From assembly GCA_030278955.1 (NCBI GenBank), contig JAOANR010000003.1, positions 27,605,227 to 27,669,226 on the forward strand: a stretch of DNA of 64,000 bases, given 5' to 3'. This DNA comes from Hygrophila difformis (lineage: Eukaryota > Streptophyta > Magnoliopsida > Lamiales > Acanthaceae). Of this stretch, positions 59,331 through 64,000 are shown one piece after another. The first letter of the stretch is position 1. Each line of letters opens with the position of its first letter. The notes beneath the pieces were generated by a model that was given only the letters and a program-made list of their open reading frames with translations, had not been told where the DNA came from and made no database searches. The position numbers were made by a program, and so were the translations under genes.

Positions 59331-62300
59331 ATGGAGAACATAACAAAGAGGGAAGATTTGGTCATGGGGCCGGAACAGCCTCAGAACCAAAATGGGCGGA
59401 ACGGAAATAACCAGGGGTATAGACCCCCTCAAAACCAATTTAGGCCGCCGAATCAGAACCAGAACCAACGACCTCCGCCCCCGCAGAATCAAAACCAACA
59501 GCCAAATCAGCAGCAGAATGCGAATCAGCAGGGCAACCAAGGACGCCCTATGGGGAGGCTCAACGTGGTTAACCAAGCGGACGTGCCTGCACAAGGAGAA
59601 GTGATGGCAGGTACATTTCATGTCTTAAATACACCCATTACAGTTCTATTTGATTCTGGAGCTAGTTGCTCAATCATAGCATCAAGAATAGTGCCTGAGT
59701 TGGATCTACCTAAGTGCGGGAGAATTAGCTTAGGAATTCAATTGCCTTCTGGAGAAGTAGTATCTTGCTCTAAACGATATAACGGAATTCCTATAGTGAT
59801 AAAGAACGTAGAATTCGTCGCGAACTTAGTAGAATTTAACTTAAGAGACTTTGACATCATACTGGAGATGGACTGGTTATCCCAGTATAAGGCGATGATC
59901 GAATGCCAAAAGCAAAAGATCACCTTGTCAAAAAGTAGGGGAAAGAGAGTTATCTTTTACTCTCAGCCCCCTAAGAAGAGTAACAAAATCGTTAGTGCAC
60001 TTAAACTAAGTAACTTGATGCGTAAGGGGTATGAGCTATATGCGTGCTACGTGCACAACCTTGAGGCGGAAGAGAACAAGGTTGATAGCATACCAGTGGT
60101 AAGAGAATACCCGGATGTGTTTCCTGAAGACATCCCGAGCATGCCACCTGAGCGAGATCTTGAATTCACGATAGATCTCATTCCGGGCACAGAGCCTGTC
60201 TCAAAAGCTCCGTACCGGATGGCACCACTGGAAATGAAGGAGTTAAAGGACCAACTCGAGGAGCTGTTAGGAAAAGGGTACATAAGGCCGAGTACTTCCC
60301 CCTGTGGAGCACCGGTTTTATTTGTTAAGAAGAAAGACGGGGGATTACGTCTTTGCATAGACTATCGAGGGTTAAACCAAGTGACTATCAAGAATAAATA
60401 CCCTCTGCCGAGAATATAGGATCTATTTGATCAACTGAAGGGAGCTTCAGTATTCTCGAAGATCGACTTACGATCTGGGTATCACCAGTTGAGAATTGCC
60501 GAGAAAGACATTCCGAAGACGGCGTTTCGAACTCGATATGGCCACTACGAGTTCACAGTGTTATCCTTTGGGTTAACAAATGCTCCGGCAATGTTCATGA
60601 ACCTCATGAACAATGTATTTTGAGAGCTGTTAGATCAGTGTGTAGTGGTGTTCATTGATGACATCCTGATCTACTCGAAAAGTGAGGAGGAGCACGCCCA
60701 GCACTTGCATCAAGTGTTAGGGACCGTGCGAAAGAATCAACTATACGGCAAATTTTCCAAATGTGACTTTTGGTTGAAGGAGGTAGCATTTCTAGGACAT
60801 ATAGTATCCGCTGATGGAGTTTCAGTGGATCCGGCAAAAGTTTCTGCCGTAACTGAATGGGCAACTCCAAAAAGCCAAACTGAGATAAGGAGTTTCCTTG
60901 GATTAGCCGGGTACTATAGACGGTTCGTGAAGGATTTTTCGAAAATCGCACGACCTTTGACCCAGCTACTGAAGAAGGGAGTAAAATACGTGTGGACAGA
61001 GGCTTGTGAGACAGCGTTTCAAGAACTGAAGAAACGACTCACAACCACACCCGTATTGACACTACCATCAGAGAATGGTGACTTCGAAGTTTATAGCGAT
61101 GCTTCGAAGGAAGGTTTAGGTTGTGTCTTGATGAAAGACTCGAGAGTCGTAGCGTATGCATCACGCCAACTAAAACCTCACGAGGAGAATTATCCGACAC
61201 ATGACCTGGAGTTGGCAGCGGTCGTTTTCACTCTAAAGATATGGAGACATTATCTTTATGGGCGGAAGTGTCGAATGTTCACCGACCACAAGAGCTTGAA
61301 GTACATATTCACTCAGGAGTTGAATTTGAGACAGCGAAGGTGGTTGGAACTTATTAAGGACTACGATTTGGAGATAGCCTACCACGAGGGGAAGGCGAAT
61401 GTGGTAGCCGATGCCCTAAGTCAGAAAACCCAACACGTTACGAACTCGTTGGTAATTCCGCCGGCATTGTACATGGATTTAGCGAGATTGGACGTGGAAC
61501 TTGTGCATCCGGGCACAGTGAGTGACGCGATCAACGCCATGGTCGTAGAAACTCCAATATTGGACGAGATTAAGCTCGCCCAACCGGGCGACGCGAAACT
61601 CGAAAAGATAAAGGGGTATATTGCCGAAGGAAAGGCAATAGGATTTGCTGTCCACGAGGATGGAAGCATTCGCTTCAAAGGGAGATGGTGTGTGCCTCAA
61701 AAGTGTGCCGAGTTGAAGCGAAGGTTGATGGAGGAAGGGCACAACACGCCATACTCAGTGCATCCCGGAGGCGACAAGCTTTACAAAGATCTAAAGAAGG
61801 TCTATTGGTGGCCGGGAATGAAAAAGGAAGTGGCAGACTTCGTGGCGAAATGTCTCACCTGCCAAAAGGTTAAGGCTGTGCGACATAAACCCTTAGGACT
61901 GATGCAACCACTAGAGATTCCAAGTTGGAAGTGGGATAGCATCTCGATGGACTTTGTCTCGGGATTGCCCCGATCACCTAAAGGCATGAACAAGATTTGG
62001 GTGATTGTGGATAGGCTAACGAAGACAACCATATTTATCCCGATGAAGGACACGTGGACTATGGAACAATTGGCCCGAGCCTACGTTGATAATGTGGTAC
62101 GACGACATGGAGTACCACATGACATCATTTCCGATAGAGATAGTAGATTTGTCTCTCACTTTTGGACGGAGTTACAAAAAGCTCTCGGTACTCAAATCAA
62201 AATGAGCACCGCATTCCACCCGATGACGGATGGTCAAACCGAGAGAATAGTCCAAACACTAGAAGACATGCTGAGAGCATGCGTGTTGGAATTTAAGGGA

Positions 62301-63014
62301 AATTGGGAATCCCATTTACCCTTAATCGAATTTTCTTATAATAATAGCTACCATGCTAGCATTGACATGGCACCTTTCAAGGCGTTGTATGGACGAAGGT
62401 GCCGAAGCCCGTTGAGCTGGGAAGAAAACGATAAGTCGGTGGTAGTGGGACCACAACTTATCGAAGACATGGCTCAACAAATCAAAGTGATTCAAGGAAA
62501 AATGAAAGCCGTTCAAGACCGTCAGAAGAGTTACGCTGACGTGAGACGACGAGACCTAGAATTTCAAGTGGGAGATAGGGTCATGCTAAAGATATCACCC
62601 ATGAAGGGGGTGATGCGCTTTGGCAAACGAGGAAAGTTGAGTCCTCGATACATAGGACCTTACGAAATTCTAGAACGAGTCGGAAATTTGGCCTACCGAC
62701 TGGCTTTACCGCCACAATTAGATCGAGTTCATAATGTTTTCCATGTCTCACAACTAAAGAAGTATGTGCCGGACCCGACACATGTACTTCAACTGGAGAT
62801 AATCGAACTCAATGAGGATTTGACTTATGAAGAAGTCCTAGTGCGAATTCTGGACACTAAGGAGCGAGTAACGAGGAACAAAACCGTCAAAATGATCAAG
62901 GTTCTTTGGTCGAACCACGAAAGTGAGACGGCAACTTGGGAGGTAGAATCCGACATGAGAGAACGCTATCCGACACTATTCCAACCCGACACCGACACAG
63001 TTATGGGGACATAA
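59331..63014 (+). pseudogene. pol: Tekay-C pol: protease, RT, RNase H, integrase, chromodomain (two stops)
   Basis: In frame with gag. A Gln/Asn/Pro-rich linker (59380-59560) precedes protease (LFDSGAS, Asp codon at 59652). RT follows ([24 protein letters not shown] near 60651), with TAG at 60417 and TGA at 60621, the latter where Trp or Arg is usual. RNase H ([21 protein letters not shown]) spans about 61080-61420. Integrase has the zinc region ([25 protein letters not shown], about 61760-61870), catalytic Asp/Asp/Glu region ([20 protein letters not shown], about 61940-62400) and GPY module ([17 protein letters not shown]). A C-terminal chromodomain ([29 protein letters not shown], about 62820-62985) marks Tekay/Del and would steer integration toward methylated-histone chromatin. 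The open part 60645-63014 is uninterrupted. Confidence 0.95.
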
Positions 63015-63258
63015 CTGCAATCTTAAGGGGGAGAGGATATCATACCATGTATTTTTTCGTGCATTTTTGTAAACAAACAAACAAATTCAAATTGTTTTGA
63101 ACTACGTTATGGCTTGATCCCTTCATAGGGTACGTAGGCAGCTTAGAAGTTTTAATTCTAAGTTCAGTCACAACATAACAAAACAAACAAAAGACCTTAG
63201 CACGAGAAAAGCCGAAACACAACTTCGAGGACGAAGTTGATTCTTAAGGAGGGTAGAC
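63015..63258 (+). other. Tekay-C 3' untranslated region and polypurine tract
   Basis: CTTAAGGGGGAGAGGAT at about 63022-63038 is a first purine-rich tract. The conserved GGCTTGATCCC..GGGTACGTAGGCAGC block is at about 63093-63172. CTTAAGGAGGGTAGAC at 63243-63258 abuts the 3' LTR and is the likely functional tract. Confidence 0.75.
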
Positions 63259-64000
63259 TGTAATACCCGAGAATTTTGCAACATAAAACAAATAATTAAA
63301 TAAATAAACAATAAATAAAATAAATACAATAAATAAATAAATTCAGCAAATAAATAAATAAAGATAAGGAAATGAGAAATGAGATTTAACTTAAAAAGGA
63401 ATTAAAGGAATTTAATTAAATAAAAATAATTAAATAAAGATAAATAAATTGTACACCAAAACCCGACACCAATGAACTCGAGAACTCAGTTGAACACCTT
63501 TCGGCTCAAGACTCCCCAAGGCCGACCTTGGACGTCCCTAGGTCATGTTTACCTATAAATAAGACCTCTTGGAAGCCCCGAACACTTTTCCAAAACCCTA
63601 CGATACTCTCTATACACAAAACCCTAGATCCGGAAGTCATCGGAGGCACCAAAACCGAGCGAGGACTACCGTGGACGAATTCGAGACATCTCCAACGTCG
63701 TGGTAAGTCAGATCCGTTCATCCATCTCGTTGTTAACTCAAAAATGAAGCCCTAATTCTCTTCTTTTTCCTTCTACACCCCGAAGCGGATCTAGAACGAA
63801 TAACCCGACGAACGGAGAGGATAAACGGTTGACTGGAAGCCACGCCTCCGAAATCGACGAACCCGGACGACTACGAATCAGTAAGTTGACACTTACATGT
63901 TTTTGGGAGTAATTAAAACACGTAAAACTAAAAGCTTAATCGAAACTTTCGTAAATCTGTTAACATACGATTTCTACCGGCGCAGCGAATTTGTCTAATT
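63259..64000 (+). repeat. Tekay-C 3' LTR, start (with internal deletion)
   Basis: TGTAATACCCGAG start. Compared with the 5' LTR, 54931-55210 (280 bp, including the GC-rich block) is replaced by CTCA (63485-63488). TATAAATA at 63554-63561; donors GTAAGT at 63703 and 63881. It continues beyond the window. Confidence 0.93.

Larger units (their letters stand above)
54705..64000 (+). mobile_element. Tekay-C: nearly complete Tekay/Del chromovirus element (3' end outside window)
   Basis: 5' LTR 54705-57286, initiator tRNA-Met PBS, a small extra open frame, gag, pol with chromodomain, polypurine tract 63243-63258, 3' LTR from 63259 beyond the window. The left target duplication would be GTTAG (54700-54704); the right one is not visible. 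It is the most complete element in the window, broken by one early frameshift and three stops. Confidence 0.93.

Noticed and set aside
58842..59621. 259-codon minus-strand open frame
   Set aside because: It lies exactly antisense to Gag and the Gln/Asn-rich linker and reflects their codon bias; no domain is seen.
62820..62985. CRM-type (centromeric) chromovirus
   Set aside because: The C-terminal domain with [19 protein letters not shown] and the LTR ends fit Tekay/Del; no CR motif was seen.
1..64000. tRNA or rRNA genes
   Set aside because: The only tRNA-like sequences are primer-binding sites; no cloverleaf-sized match was seen.

Overview
The window reads as nuclear heterochromatin of a flowering plant, most likely a eudicot. 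It is AT-rich, has no dense run of host genes and no rRNA or tRNA gene, and is almost wholly made of nested Ty3/gypsy LTR retrotransposons of the Athila, Tekay/Del (chromovirus) and Tat lineages. I cannot name the species. Lineages were called from protein motifs, primer-binding sites (PBS) and LTR ends read by eye.

Layout. 1-970 is the 3' end of a Tekay-like LTR sitting inside the 5' LTR of a plus-strand Athila element (Athila-A, to 16797). Athila-A has a tRNA-Asp PBS, broken gag and pol, a spliced F-box gene between pol and the 3' LTR (8183-10324), and a 4.7-kb 3' LTR. From 16798 to about 51340 the oldest layer is a minus-strand Tat element: pol with two RNase H domains at 47405-51364, and a plant mobile domain (PMD) gene in antisense at 29058-34431. 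Three insertions split it, each with an exact 5-bp target duplication. These are a gag-only Tekay tandem with three LTRs and two internal regions (17073-28648, CCCTT), a Tekay solo LTR (30364-32921, GTATC), and a minus-strand Athila element without gag or pol (Athila-B, 35132-47399, TGCGT). 51345-54490 holds two inverted-repeat-bounded segments; the second carries a fragment of an LRR receptor-kinase gene. A copia-type gag fragment (54549-54704) is cut by a Tekay element (Tekay-C) running from 54705 past the window end, with gag-pol in one main frame broken by one frameshift and three stops, and a C-terminal chromodomain.

The most unusual signal is repeated DNA/RNA palindromes. Athila LTRs carry two arrays of palindrome blocks, one just upstream of the TATA box and one about 0.9-1.35 kb downstream. 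The block layout is the same in Athila-A and Athila-B, but the motif differs (AATTCGAATT against AATGCGGTAT/AATTCGGTAT). A third array lies directly upstream of the F-box gene's TATA box. Tekay LTRs carry hairpin arrays about 650 bp before the LTR end; in the 1-970 copy the stems change on both sides while the loop stays fixed. These Tekay arrays lie inside what looks like an LTR-borne intron with conserved GTAAGT donors, a CTGAC branch site and a pyrimidine-tract acceptor.

How the parts work together: most elements here cannot move alone. The gag-only tandem and coding-free Athila-B would need proteins from other copies. The F-box gene is the only protein gene in the window that reads intact from predicted start to stop, and its promoter shares the palindrome motif with its host element's LTR.
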